A stretch of 64,000 nucleotides of DNA from contig CALAJN010000001.1 in assembly GCA_937922675.1 (NCBI GenBank), positions 1 through 64,000 on the forward strand, read 5' to 3'. A model generated the notes under the pieces. It ran no database searches. It was not told the origin of the DNA and worked only from the letters and a program-made list of their open reading frames with translations. Positions 19,847 to 28,714 of the stretch are shown piece after piece. Source of the DNA: an uncultured Granulosicoccaceae bacterium (GTDB lineage Bacteria; Pseudomonadota; Gammaproteobacteria; Granulosicoccales; Granulosicoccaceae). The stretch's first letter is position 1; every line of letters begins with the position of its first letter. A program made the translations under genes and the position numbers.

Positions 19847-20473
19847 ATGGCGCGTTATATCGGCCCCAAGTGCAAACTGAGTCGTCGTGAAGGCACGGAC
19901 CTGTACCTGAAGTCAGGCATTCGACCGCTTGAGTCCAAGTGCAACCTGGAGACACCTCCGGGCCAGCAAGGCACGGGCAACAAGCGTGGTCGGCCTTCCG
20001 ACTACTCCATTCAGTTACGTGAGAAGCAAAAGGTGCGCCGTATGTACGGGGTGCTGGAGAAGCAGTTTCGTAATTACTACAAGGCGGCAGCCTCTCGGAA
20101 GGGATCAACGGGTGAGAATCTGTTGTCGATGCTCGAGCAGCGGCTTGACAACGTTGTGTATCGCATGGGTTTTGGTTCCACACGGGCTGAGGCTCGCCAG
20201 TTGGTCTCGCACAAGGCGATTCTCGTGGATGGGCAGGTAGTCAATATAGCCTCCTACCAGGTGCAGCCCAACCAGACGATCAGCGTTCGAGAGAAGGCAA
20301 AGAAGCAGGCGCGTATCGCTGATTCGCTGCAGCTCGCTCAGCAGCGCGGCGTGCCCGGTTGGATTGAAGTCGATCAGAAGAAGTTCGAAGGGCTGTTCAA
20401 GTCTGTCCCGGACCGAGCTGAACTGCCGGCTGAGATCAACGAGTCCCTCGTTGTCGAGCTGTACTCGAAGTAA
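19847..20473 (+). CDS. rpsD: 30S ribosomal protein S4
   Basis: This 208-residue protein has [14 protein letters not shown] near the start, [20 protein letters not shown], and the S4 domain [20 protein letters not shown] (near residue 98). It lacks the N-terminal zinc knuckle seen in some phyla, as in E. coli. In E. coli S4 autoregulates the alpha operon. It is preceded by a good ribosome binding site (AAAGAGAGA). Confidence 0.98.
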   Translation: MARYIGPKCKLSRREGTDLYLKSGIRPLESKCNLETPPGQQGTGNKRGRPSDYSIQLREKQKVRRMYGVLEKQFRNYYKAAASRKGSTGENLLSMLEQRLDNVVYRMGFGSTRAEARQLVSHKAILVDGQVVNIASYQVQPNQTISVREKAKKQARIADSLQLAQQRGVPGWIEVDQKKFEGLFKSVPDRAELPAEINESLVVELYSK

Positions 20474-20497
20474 GGGTACCCCTACCGCTTGAATGCC

Positions 20498-21502
20498 ATG
20501 GCCAATTCTATGCAATCGGAATTTCTGAAACCCCGCATCGTCGACGTATCTGCGTCCAGTGCTAACCATGCGAAGGTCACACTCGAGCCTCTGGAGCGAG
20601 GTTTCGGGCATACGCTCGGCAATGCCTTGCGACGCATCTTGCTGTCGTCCATGCCGGGTGCCGCCTTCTATGAAGCGGAGATCGAAGGCGTGTTGCACGA
20701 GTACTCCACAATGGAAGGCGTGCAGGAAGACGTGCTCGACATACTGCTCAATCTCAAGGGTGTCTCGATCGTGATGCACGCCAAGGAAGAAGCCACGTTG
20801 AAGCTGGTCAAGCAAGGTCCTGCGGTCGTGACGGCAGCGGACATCATGCTCGACCACGACATCGAGCTGATCAACCCTGATCACGTCATCTGTCACTTGA
20901 CGGGCGGGGTCAACCTCAACATGACGCTGCGAGCGCGTGTTGGGCGTGGTTATGAGCCTGCCTCTGCGCGTACGCTCGACGAAGGCGAGAGCCGACCCAT
21001 CGGTACGCTGCAAATCGACTCTTCGTTCAGCCCGGTCCATCGCGTGGCCTACATCGTTGACAGCGCTCGAGTTGAGCAGCGCACCAACCTCGACAAGCTG
21101 ATCGTCGACCTCGAGACCAATGGCACCATTGACCCTGAGGAGGCGATCCGTAAGGCGGCAACGATCCTGCAGGAGCAGCTGTCAGTCTTTGTAGACCTGA
21201 AGGCAGAGACCAGCCAGCAAGAGGAAGAGACAGCGTCGGATATCGATCCGATCCTGTTGCGACCGGTTGATGATCTTGAGCTGACGGTACGTTCTGCGAA
21301 TTGCCTGAAGGCGGAGAACATCTACTACATCGGTGATCTTATCCAGCGTACCGAGGTTGAACTGCTCAAGACCCCGAACCTTGGCAAGAAGTCACTGACC
21401 GAAATCAAGGACGTGCTTGCACAACAGGCACTGTCGCTCGGTATGCGTCTGGAGAACTGGCCGCCGCCAGAGCTTCAGAAAGCGCGCGAGCTAGGTAAGT
21501 AA
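20498..21502 (+). CDS. rpoA: RNA polymerase alpha subunit
   Basis: This protein of about 334 residues has the alpha N-terminal assembly domain ([40 protein letters not shown]) and the C-terminal DNA/activator-binding domain with [20 protein letters not shown] and [13 protein letters not shown]. The start is uncertain: a TTG at 20489 (12 bases after an AAGGG), the ATG at 20498 or the ATG at 20510 all precede the conserved [10 protein letters not shown]. It lies between rpsD and rplQ as expected. Confidence 0.96.
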   Translation: MANSMQSEFLKPRIVDVSASSANHAKVTLEPLERGFGHTLGNALRRILLSSMPGAAFYEAEIEGVLHEYSTMEGVQEDVLDILLNLKGVSIVMHAKEEATLKLVKQGPAVVTAADIMLDHDIELINPDHVICHLTGGVNLNMTLRARVGRGYEPASARTLDEGESRPIGTLQIDSSFSPVHRVAYIVDSARVEQRTNLDKLIVDLETNGTIDPEEAIRKAATILQEQLSVFVDLKAETSQQEEETASDIDPILLRPVDDLELTVRSANCLKAENIYYIGDLIQRTEVELLKTPNLGKKSLTEIKDVLAQQALSLGMRLENWPPPELQKARELGK

Positions 21503-21541
21503 GCAACCCGCTGACTTGCCCCCTACTCAAGAGACAGGATA

Positions 21542-21913
21542 ATGAGACACCGCAAAAGCGGGCGAAAGCTCAATCGTAATTCCAGCCACCGCGACGCCAT
21601 GTTTCGTAACATGGCGGCTTCTCTGGTCGAGCACGAGTCAATCAAAACCACATTGCCCAAGGCAAAGGAACTTCGCCGGCTCGTAGAGCCTTTGGTAACG
21701 CGTGCCAAGACAGACGGTGTTGCCAACCGTCGTATTGCCTTCGCGCGCCTGCGCGACAAGGCGGCGGTAGGCAAGCTCTTTACCGATATCGGCCCGCGTA
21801 TGGCAGCCCGACCTGGTGGCTACACGCGTATTCTCAAGTGTGGACCGCGCCCGGGCGACAATGCTCCGATGGCGATCATCCAGTTTGTGGATGCCGGCCC
21901 GTCTGACGATTAA
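21542..21913 (+). CDS. rplQ: 50S ribosomal protein L17
   Basis: This 123-residue protein starts [20 protein letters not shown], the L17 signature, and has [19 protein letters not shown]. It has the usual gammaproteobacterial length and is the last gene of the ribosomal superoperon. A strong terminator follows about 40 bases later. Confidence 0.98.
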   Translation: MRHRKSGRKLNRNSSHRDAMFRNMAASLVEHESIKTTLPKAKELRRLVEPLVTRAKTDGVANRRIAFARLRDKAAVGKLFTDIGPRMAARPGGYTRILKCGPRPGDNAPMAIIQFVDAGPSDD

Positions 21914-21950
21914 AGCCTTGTCCCCTGTGGGGGGAACCAGGTAGCTTGAT

Positions 21951-21992
21951 GAAGGCCTGGCCTCCGGAGACGGGGGCTGGGCCTTCGTCTTT
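21951..21992 (+). terminator. Intrinsic terminator of the ribosomal superoperon
   Basis: A 16-bp stem pairs 21951-21966 (GAAGGCCTGGCCTCCG) with 21971-21986 (CGGGGGCTGGGCCTTC), with three G-U pairs and a GAGA tetraloop. It is followed by GTCTTTT. A smaller hairpin, TCCCC with GGGGA, lies just upstream at 21921-21935. Together they close the rplC-rplQ unit. Confidence 0.88.
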
Positions 21993-22006
21993 TGTGAGCG
22001 GCCTAA

Positions 22007-23800
22007 ATGAGCACAAACCCTGATAGCCACAGCAGCTTTGGCGCGCTGCTTCGACTGTTGCGCTACGCGCGGGGCTACAGGGCTCGCATTGTGTTGGCAA
22101 GCCTGTGTTCGATACTCAACACCTTCTTTGATGTGCTGCCCGAGGTGCTGATCGGCGTCGCCATTGATGTGGTCGTCAACCGTGAAGACAGTTTTCTATC
22201 GGCTCTGGGTGTTGTTACTCCCGAGTCGCAGATCGTGGTTCTGGGCGCTCTGACGTTGGCCGTGTGGCTGTTCGAGTCGGTGTTCCAGTTTCTGTACTCG
22301 GTGCTCTGGCGCAACCTTGCGCAGGATCTGCAGGCTGATCTCAGGCAAGAAGCCTACGAGCAAGTGCAGCGCCAGGACATGGGGTTTTTCGAAGGGCGCA
22401 GCTCAGGCTCACTGACATCAGTGCTTAACGATGATGTCAATCAGCTTGAGCGATTTCTCGACAGCGGTGCCAACGACATTCTGCAAGTGTTCATGACAGT
22501 GCTGTTCGTCGGCGCTGTGTTCTTCATCGTGAGCCCAAGCATAGCCCTGATGGCTATCACGCCGATCCCGGTAGTGGTGTGGGGTGCGTTCTTCTTCATG
22601 CGTCGGCAGTCTCCGCTGTATGCCCGTGTGCGTGAGGAAGTCTCGAGCCTGGCCAATCGACTGGCAGGCAATATCGGAGGCATGGCGACGATCAAGTCGT
22701 TTACCGCCGAGGCGCGCGAGTCGGAGCGCCTGGCTACAGTCAGCGCCTCCTATGTGGCGGCCAATCGGGCTGCTATCCGCATGAGCTCGGCCTTCGTTCC
22801 GTTGATCCGGATGGCGATTCTTGTTGGATTCCTGGCGACTTTCGTCGTGGGTGGGTTGCGAGCGCTTGAGGGCACGTTGAATGTCGGTTTGTATGGCATG
22901 CTCGTTTTTCTGACGCAGCGTCTGTTGTGGCCTTTGACGCGGCTTGCACAGACGGTGGATCTATACGAGCGGGCGATGGCGAGCACGCGACGTATACTTG
23001 GTTTGATCGAAACACCTGTGCAGGTACGCGATGATGGGGGCAGGGGACTGGAGCTCGGGCGAGCCGCTTCCTTGTCGTTTCGCGACGTCAGTTTTCATTA
23101 CCCGGGGACAAAAGCGGGGCTCAACGGGGTCAGCATTGATGTACCTGCCGGCAAAACGCTTGCCTTGGTGGGTCAAACAGGTTCCGGCAAATCCACGCTG
23201 ATCAAGCTGCTGTTGCGCTTTTATCCGGCACGGATGGGCGACATACAGATTGATGGAGTCCCGATTGAGTCCGTGTCACTTGCCAGCCTTCGCGAAGCCA
23301 TTGGTCTTGTAAGTCAGGATGTCTTTCTGTTTGAAGGGACGGTGCGTGACAACATTGCTTACGCGGATCCGAGTGCCACGATGGAGCGTGTGCAAGAAGC
23401 GGCAATAGCAGCAGAGGCGCATGGCTTCATCGAGAACCTGCCTGAGGGTTATGCCACCCTGGTCGGTGAGCGCGGCGTCAAGCTGTCTGGTGGTCAGCGC
23501 CAACGACTATCGTTGGCGCGAGCGATACTCAAGGCGCCACCTATCCTGATTCTGGATGAAGCCACCAGTGCTGTAGACAACGAAACCGAGGCGGCTATCC
23601 AGCGTTCACTGGCACGGGTGTCTTCAGGGCGCACCGTTGTGATGGTGGCGCATCGCTTGTCTACAATCGTCAATGCTGATGAGATCGTCGTGTTCGAGGA
23701 GGGGCGGGTAGCGGAGCGCGGTACGCACGCTGAGCTGGTAGCACTGGCCGGGCGCTATGCAGCGCAATGGGCAGTACAGACTGGTGGCGTTGTCGGTTGA
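22007..23800 (+). CDS. ABC exporter, MsbA/multidrug type (fused TMD-NBD)
   Basis: This 597-residue half-transporter has a six-helix membrane domain (residues 1 to about 320) followed by a nucleotide-binding domain. The latter has the Walker A motif LVGQTGSGKST (near 385), the Q-loop in GLVSQDVFLFEGTVRDNI, signature LSGGQRQRLSLARAIL, Walker B ILILDEATSAVD with catalytic Glu, and H-loop MVAHRLSTI. It should work as a homodimer, exporting a lipid or drug-like compound. MsbA itself is only one option, since no lpxK is next to it. It starts just after the ribosomal terminator and is probably transcribed independently. Confidence 0.9.
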   Translation: MSTNPDSHSSFGALLRLLRYARGYRARIVLASLCSILNTFFDVLPEVLIGVAIDVVVNREDSFLSALGVVTPESQIVVLGALTLAVWLFESVFQFLYSVLWRNLAQDLQADLRQEAYEQVQRQDMGFFEGRSSGSLTSVLNDDVNQLERFLDSGANDILQVFMTVLFVGAVFFIVSPSIALMAITPIPVVVWGAFFFMRRQSPLYARVREEVSSLANRLAGNIGGMATIKSFTAEARESERLATVSASYVAANRAAIRMSSAFVPLIRMAILVGFLATFVVGGLRALEGTLNVGLYGMLVFLTQRLLWPLTRLAQTVDLYERAMASTRRILGLIETPVQVRDDGGRGLELGRAASLSFRDVSFHYPGTKAGLNGVSIDVPAGKTLALVGQTGSGKSTLIKLLLRFYPARMGDIQIDGVPIESVSLASLREAIGLVSQDVFLFEGTVRDNIAYADPSATMERVQEAAIAAEAHGFIENLPEGYATLVGERGVKLSGGQRQRLSLARAILKAPPILILDEATSAVDNETEAAIQRSLARVSSGRTVVMVAHRLSTIVNADEIVVFEEGRVAERGTHAELVALAGRYAAQWAVQTGGVVG

Positions 23801-23887
23801 TATCGTGGGATCAAACATTCGGATAGCAGGGGCAGACAACGGGGTCAGGCAACGGTGCCAGGCGCCAGCACTCCAGAGCAGATGCGC

Positions 23888-24922
23888 ATGAAGAAAGCGA
23901 GTGTCGTGGTTTTTGGTGCTGGATCCTGGGGCACCGCGCTTGCCATGCAGGCAGCTCGAGTGGCCGAGCAGAATGATCATGTTGCGCATTTGAATGGCCG
24001 TGACGAAACTGCCATGAGGGCGATGCAGGTTGACCGCGAGAACGAGCGCTACCTGCCCGGCATTCGTTTTCCTGATGCACTCCGGATCGCCATTACCTTC
24101 GATGAAGCGGTAGCGGCTATTGCAGACGACACCCTGGCCTTGGTGTCAGTGCCGAGCCACGCATTCAGGCAAACGCTTGAAGCATTGAGAGATGCGCGTG
24201 AGGGTCATCTGCCGGGCGGTCTTGCCTGGGCTACCAAAGGACTGGAGTTGAGTACCGGGCGTATGACGCATGATGTGGCAGCGGATGTGTTTGATTCATC
24301 CAGCGTCCCGATGGGCGTGCTTTCGGGGCCAAGCTTTGCACTTGAGGTGGCTCGCAACCTGCCGACCTCGATTACTGCCGCCTCGCAGGACCCCGACTAT
24401 GCGGTGGCCATGGCGCGCGCATTCACCACCGATCGCTTTCGGGTGTACACGGTAAGCGATATCGTTGGTGTTGAGATAGGCGGGGCGGTCAAAAACGTTA
24501 TCGCGATTGCCGCTGGTTTCTCTGATGGTGCAGGGTTTGGCGCTAACACACGTGCGGCGCTGATAAATCGTGGTCTTCGTGAAATGCTTAGACTGGGGCG
24601 TGCCCTGGGCGCGCGAGACGACACCTTTCAGGGGCTGGCATGCATGGGGGACCTGGTGTTGACCTGTACCGATGATTTGTCACGTAATCGACGCTTTGGT
24701 CGTGCAATAGCATCAGGCGAGACTCCTGAGCAAGCGGCCGCGGAAATCGGCCAGGCTGTAGAAGGTGTGCATGCAGCACGAGCGGTGCATCAAAAAGCGC
24801 AGGCACTTGGTATTGATATGCCGATAACTCAGGCCGTGTACGATGTTGTCCATGGTGGTGTTGCACCAGAACGTGCCATGCAGAGACTTATGGCCCGTCC
24901 GCCTGGCGAAGAGAGTAGCTAG
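23888..24922 (+). CDS. gpsA: Glycerol-3-phosphate dehydrogenase [NAD(P)+]
   Basis: This cytoplasmic enzyme of about 344 residues reduces dihydroxyacetone phosphate to sn-glycerol-3-phosphate for phospholipid synthesis. The N-terminal VVVFGAGSWGTALA is the dinucleotide-binding GxGxxG. WATKGLE, LSGPSFALEVA, GGAVKNVIAIAAGFSDG (catalytic Lys) and MGDLVLTCTDDLSRNRRFG follow. ATGs at 23882 and 23888 and a GTG at 23855 are in frame; 23888 has the better spacing to AGAG. It lies downstream of the ABC exporter with an 87-base gap. Confidence 0.95.
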   Translation: MKKASVVVFGAGSWGTALAMQAARVAEQNDHVAHLNGRDETAMRAMQVDRENERYLPGIRFPDALRIAITFDEAVAAIADDTLALVSVPSHAFRQTLEALRDAREGHLPGGLAWATKGLELSTGRMTHDVAADVFDSSSVPMGVLSGPSFALEVARNLPTSITAASQDPDYAVAMARAFTTDRFRVYTVSDIVGVEIGGAVKNVIAIAAGFSDGAGFGANTRAALINRGLREMLRLGRALGARDDTFQGLACMGDLVLTCTDDLSRNRRFGRAIASGETPEQAAAEIGQAVEGVHAARAVHQKAQALGIDMPITQAVYDVVHGGVAPERAMQRLMARPPGEESS

Positions 24923-25068
24923 CAGGCGTCTCTCGCACTACATCCCCGGCCGGGCAGTAGCTCTGGTGACGTGAGTCAATACAAAAGCGTATGTTTGGGG
25001 AAGGCTCGCGAGCCGAACCATCGGCCATTTATGGCGTCTGTTCTATAAGCTCACAAGAGAACAGAACA

Positions 25069-25272
25069 ATGTCCATCAAACATCACAAGCTGTACGGCCT
25101 CGGAGAACGTATTTCCTGTAGCTCTGATCTTGAGATTCGTGTGAAGAACGGCAGGGCAATTGTCTCCGGCACTGCGTGCTCAACAAACGACATCAGACAG
25201 GCTGAAGCCGTCTTGTATGCGTTGCCAGGAGTCTCCAAGGTGTACAACCTGATCAAGGCGCCAACGAGCTGA
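25069..25272 (+). CDS. Small BON-like protein
   Basis: This 67-residue protein has no signal peptide. The pattern LEIRVKNGRAIVSGTACSTNDIRQAEAVLYALPGVSKVYNLI matches one BON repeat (strand, G-x-V/I-x-L-x-G turn, helix, then GVxxVxN). BON domains bind phospholipid or act as partners in envelope proteins, but here the domain stands alone and in the cytoplasm. The start at 25069 is preceded by AAGAGA. It is convergent with the DUF11-like gene. A pure assignment by pattern, so moderate confidence. Confidence 0.6.
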   Translation: MSIKHHKLYGLGERISCSSDLEIRVKNGRAIVSGTACSTNDIRQAEAVLYALPGVSKVYNLIKAPTS

Positions 25273-25305
25273 ACCTTCTCGTCCGGTTTCTCTTTGATAG
25301 TGGTT

Positions 25306-26409
25306 TTATTTGATTCTGGCTCGATACTCGAGGCGTACTTCTACCGGGTCGATATTGGCATCACGCATTGCGCCTGTCGGTGAAATACGAATGTAGGTGA
25401 TGTTGGGATCGTAGGGTTGCTCAGGAATATAGCCAAACACCGGAGGCTTGGTGTCGCTGTTTGAAAATTCGTAGGAGTCAGCATGGCAGCAAGACAATCC
25501 TGATGACGGTGTGGAATCGTCAATGAAGACGAAGGGATTGCCATATCCGTCCAGATCACCCGTGTAGAGCTCAAGCTCGGGTGGAAAGTCATCAAGTAAA
25601 ATTATGGAATCCGTTTTGGTCTCGCTACCGCTACCTGAGAGCCTTATCGTGTATTGCAGCTCGCTACCCGGTATGGCAGTAGCATCCGGCCCCAGGCTAC
25701 TCAACACGATCACTTCCTTGTGCAACTCGAGATTGGGCGGTACGTCCACTGCGGTGACCCGCATGTTGTCATAACCGGCAGACTCGTCATTGCCACCCTG
25801 ATTGATATTAGCGCGCAGCGTGAGCGTCAGGCTGGGCCCAGGCGAATACACAGTGATCGTGAAACGGTGCTTTTGATCCCGCCAATAGATACCGGTGCCA
25901 AACGCAAACTCCTGCGCGTCGGATAAAGGGTAGTGCGCCCACTCGACCAGACCAGAAACGCCAGAGCGAGCTTCTTGAGTATGTCCAAACGGCAGTGAAA
26001 AAATGTCACGCCCGTCAATATCTATCTCGAATCGGTCAAAGCCCCAACGTGCGTTGTTGTCCCAACTGTCCATACGATAAAAGTCAAACTCGATCTCGAC
26101 ACGGTCAGAGCCAGGAGGAACAGTGAACGTGCGTTCGGTCTGCGTGGGGCTATTGTCAAAGCGCCCGAGAAAGCGCGTGGTGTCCGGATCGTACTCGGTA
26201 CTGTTGATCGACCACCCGGTGACCGGACCCTCGAAGTCGTCGTTGTAGAGCACAGTGTCTGCCGCCTCGAGCAACATTGGCTGTAGCGAAAGTACAACAA
26301 TGGCTGCACGCGCACAAAGGTGGCGCTCCGTGACAATCACGGAGCGCAGCACTGACTTGGCTTGTGTGCTGCAATAGCCTGAAACCCTCAGGCATCCACT
26401 CACTATCAA
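25306..26409 (-). CDS. Exported DUF11-like protein
   Basis: This protein of up to 367 residues has a hydrophobic signal segment (AAIVVLSLQPMLLEA, cleaved near ADT). A sugar-binding-like jelly-roll region follows (YNDDFEGPVTGWS; VEIEFDFYRMDSWDNNARWGFD). The C-terminal DUF11-type Ig-like domain has LELHKEVIVLSSLGPDATAI, PGSELQYTIRL, then DSIILLDDFPPELELYTGDL. DUF11 proteins are usually cell-surface or secreted. The 26409 start is a TTG; GTG codons at 26403 and 26340 are alternatives, and the last one lies inside an 11-bp inverted repeat. It is convergent with the BON-like gene. Confidence 0.68.
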   Translation of the reverse strand: MIVSGCLRVSGYCSTQAKSVLRSVIVTERHLCARAAIVVLSLQPMLLEAADTVLYNDDFEGPVTGWSINSTEYDPDTTRFLGRFDNSPTQTERTFTVPPGSDRVEIEFDFYRMDSWDNNARWGFDRFEIDIDGRDIFSLPFGHTQEARSGVSGLVEWAHYPLSDAQEFAFGTGIYWRDQKHRFTITVYSPGPSLTLTLRANINQGGNDESAGYDNMRVTAVDVPPNLELHKEVIVLSSLGPDATAIPGSELQYTIRLSGSGSETKTDSIILLDDFPPELELYTGDLDGYGNPFVFIDDSTPSSGLSCCHADSYEFSNSDTKPPVFGYIPEQPYDPNITYIRISPTGAMRDANIDPVEVRLEYRARIK

Positions 26410-26589
26410 GGTTCCGTCCAGATCTACGTACAGGCGGTCGTACGTTGGTGAGGTTAGCGACCCGGATGGTCTGATATGCAGCTGTTGTTGGGGCTATTGT
26501 CGACCCGCCGCAATGGTAGCTTTGGAATTGAGTAGCATCTCGCAATTTGCCGACAGTGGCTGTCGATCTGGGGCGCACCGGCCATTGCG

Positions 26590-26916
26590 CTAGCGTCGAG
26601 CAGCAAACCAGGCATGCACAATACTCAGCAGCCACGTTCCAATCAGTACAAGGATCGCCGCTGATGGTGAGCGTAGTTCGTCAGAGACGATGCCATGCAG
26701 GCTAGCGACAAGATCAGCATTCAGCTCGCGTTCTCCTGTCTGAATTTGCTCTGCCAGATGTACTGATGCAGACATCACGGGCTCAAGAGCAACGATCAAT
26801 GCTGCAAGGTACACGATGAACATCGCAGCAGCCATAGTGCGCAGCTGCAGATACCATTGCCCGGCGCCGGGAACAACCAGGGCAGACAACATCATGGCCT
26901 TTGCGGCAGACTTCAT
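26590..26916 (-). CDS. Small hypothetical membrane protein
   Basis: This 108-residue protein has an amphipathic N-terminus ending in ALVVPGAGQWYL, a hydrophobic helix MFIVYLAALIVALEPVM, a polar stretch with many acidic residues, and a final helix ILVLIGTWLLSIVHAWF before a basic end. It is therefore likely an inner-membrane protein with two or three helices. No family was recognised. It follows the BKACE remnant on the same strand. Confidence 0.6.
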   Translation of the reverse strand: MKSAAKAMMLSALVVPGAGQWYLQLRTMAAAMFIVYLAALIVALEPVMSASVHLAEQIQTGERELNADLVASLHGIVSDELRSPSAAILVLIGTWLLSIVHAWFAARR

Positions 26917-26949
26917 GGGAATACGTTGCTGTTCAGAAGAGGTTGCTCA

Positions 26950-27288
26950 TCAGCATAGAACATGAACGCCGCGCTCCTCACCGGCACCCGATCTCCCTCC
27001 GGTTGAGAACTGGATGACAACTCCGGGGCAATGCGCCTCGAGTCCTTCCTTCAATCGGGCGAGCAGCTCTGGATCGCTAGCAGGTGTTGCATCAGCCTGG
27101 CGAACCTGAGCGTAAATGATTGATGCACCCACCTCAACCGCTGCATGGCTACTCTCCACCTGCTCATTGAATGATATCGGGACAGCGGGGTTGTCAGACT
27201 TTCTGGGGAGAGAGCCTGGGATAGCACAACACAGAATGCAGGGTTTTCCAGAGAGTGATTTCCGGCTCTCAATTGAATACTCAGACAT
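26950..27288 (-). pseudogene. Truncated DUF849/BKACE (beta-keto acid cleavage enzyme) remnant
   Basis: The 112-residue product matches the N-terminal third of DUF849 (BKACE) enzymes: DNPAVPISFNEQVESSHAAV, SDPELLARLKEGLEAHCPG and VIQFSTGGRSGAGEERG. It then ends abruptly, whereas family members run to about 300 residues. The metal-binding His-x-His expected in the VHxHVR segment is replaced (IYAQVR). Loss of both the ligands and two thirds of the barrel makes it a pseudogene. Its ATG overlaps the end of the dioxygenase remnant, so the two were once a coupled operon. Confidence 0.75.
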
Positions 27289-27673
27289 CAAACAATACCG
27301 TCTCATCAGAGCCTTGTAGAACGACACGGTGGATGTAGCCCGTGTCAGTTGCTCTGGCGATCAAGGTGCTTGCGCGCACTGCTGCCAATTGAAGCACAGG
27401 GTCCTTGGCATGAGCTGATACATCATCGGAAAAATAGAAGCGCGTTGTCAGTCCAAGATTGCCGCCATTGGGCCAGGGGTAAGGGCCTGGTTGCACTGTG
27501 CCGAACCTGTAGCGCCCATGCTCGTCAGTCAGGCAGCGGCCGCAGCCTCCAAAATCAGGGTCAAGCGGTGCAAGATAGCTATCGTTGCGATGACGGTGGC
27601 GACCGCCGGCATTGGCCTGCCATATCTCTATCAGTTTGCCTGCCAGGGGGCCTCCGCTCTGGTCACTGAGCAT
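27281..27673 (-). pseudogene. Degenerate intradiol dioxygenase (protocatechuate 3,4-dioxygenase beta-like)
   Basis: The 130-residue product carries PcaH-like text: LIEIWQANAGGRHRHRND, LAPLDPDFGGCGRCLTDE, HGRYRFGTVQPGPYPW and a C-terminal IHRVVLQG. The segment that follows YPW in active enzymes (WRPAHIHFS, with the two His iron ligands) is missing, and the sequence jumps to the FYFSDD strand. The N-terminal 60-70 residues are also absent; the frame is blocked by a TAG at about 27755. It is therefore judged non-functional. It follows an EamA transporter and leads into the BKACE remnant. Confidence 0.75.
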
Positions 27674-27717
27674 GTCGTGAACTTGAATGCGCGGCCCAAG
27701 TGCACTCTGTCCCTGCG

Positions 27718-28665
27718 CTACGTGCTTGAAGACCTGAGCGTGCGTTCTCTAAAGAACACGTAAAACCCACTTGCGACAATGATGATAATCCCGAGCCACG
27801 TCCAGGCATCTGGCCAATCCTGAAAGAACAACCAGCCCAGGAGTGTTGCAGCCACAATCTCAACATAGCCGAAGGGTGCAAGTAGTGATGCAGGTGCGCG
27901 GTCTGTCCCGTGGACAATCAACAAGTGACCGAGCGCTGCAATAAATCCGATGCCGATCAAACCCACCCATTGCACCGTGTTTGGTAGCTGGGGTGCGAAG
28001 GATCCAGAAGGATCGACCGTATGGGCAATCACAAGAGCCAGTGTTACAGCGGCACAGGCAAAGATACCGGACGTGAACTGCATCGTGAGTGGAGAATCAA
28101 CACCACGTACAGCGCGCGTGCACACGATGTAGAGTGAGTAAAAGAACGCTGCACCGAGAGGAAGAAGTGATGCAGGTGTGAAATTCACGGAGCCTGGCTT
28201 GATGATGAGCAAGGCGCCCATGAACCCGATGGCGACGGCTGCGCGTCGATGCCATCCAATTTTTTCGCCCAACAACAAGGCAGACCACAGAGTCAGCAAC
28301 ATCGGTTGCACGAAGAAGATGGCAATAGCGTCTGCCAACGGTAGCCAACGCAGAGAGAAGAAGAAACAGGCTGTGGCTACCGCGAGTAACAGCCCACGCA
28401 ACGCGTGAACAGTCGGCCGACGTGAGCGCAGTTGTGCAGGGCCCGAGCTCATCAGAATAGCGATGCCGATGATGGTGAACTGGAACAGGAATCGTCCCCA
28501 AGTGACTTGCAGCGGCGATAGCTGATCGCCGAGTGATTTTGCGATCGCATCCATTACCGGCACGATGGCTGTGCCCAGAATCATGAAGATAACGCCGCGC
28601 TGCTCGTCGTTCGCATGACCCTCACCGTCACCGAGGCGCAAGGCCTTGTGCCAATTGGGATTCAT
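27718..28665 (-). CDS. EamA/DMT-family transporter
   Basis: This 315-residue membrane protein has two EamA repeats: MDAIAKSLGDQLSPLQVTWGRFLF in the first repeat (typical of the SAM/riboflavin-like DMT subgroup), then CFFFSLRWLPLADAIAIFF, LLLGEKIGWHRRAAVAIGF and APFGYVEIVAATLLGWLFF in the second. The ATG at 28665 gives a normal N-terminus; longer open frame upstream runs into uvrA. It may have moved substrates or products of the decayed catabolic genes downstream. Confidence 0.87.
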   Translation of the reverse strand: MNPNWHKALRLGDGEGHANDEQRGVIFMILGTAIVPVMDAIAKSLGDQLSPLQVTWGRFLFQFTIIGIAILMSSGPAQLRSRRPTVHALRGLLLAVATACFFFSLRWLPLADAIAIFFVQPMLLTLWSALLLGEKIGWHRRAAVAIGFMGALLIIKPGSVNFTPASLLPLGAAFFYSLYIVCTRAVRGVDSPLTMQFTSGIFACAAVTLALVIAHTVDPSGSFAPQLPNTVQWVGLIGIGFIAALGHLLIVHGTDRAPASLLAPFGYVEIVAATLLGWLFFQDWPDAWTWLGIIIIVASGFYVFFRERTLRSSST

Positions 28666-28714
28666 CTGAAATGCAGGTGTCGATAGTGGTTGTGCAGCAT
28701 GAAGTTGTTCGCTC

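Noticed and set aside
20105-21040. Long leftward open frame of 311 codons across rpsD and rpoA
   Set aside because: It is the antisense shadow of two certain genes; similar antisense frames occur opposite rpsC/rplP and other GC-rich genes here.
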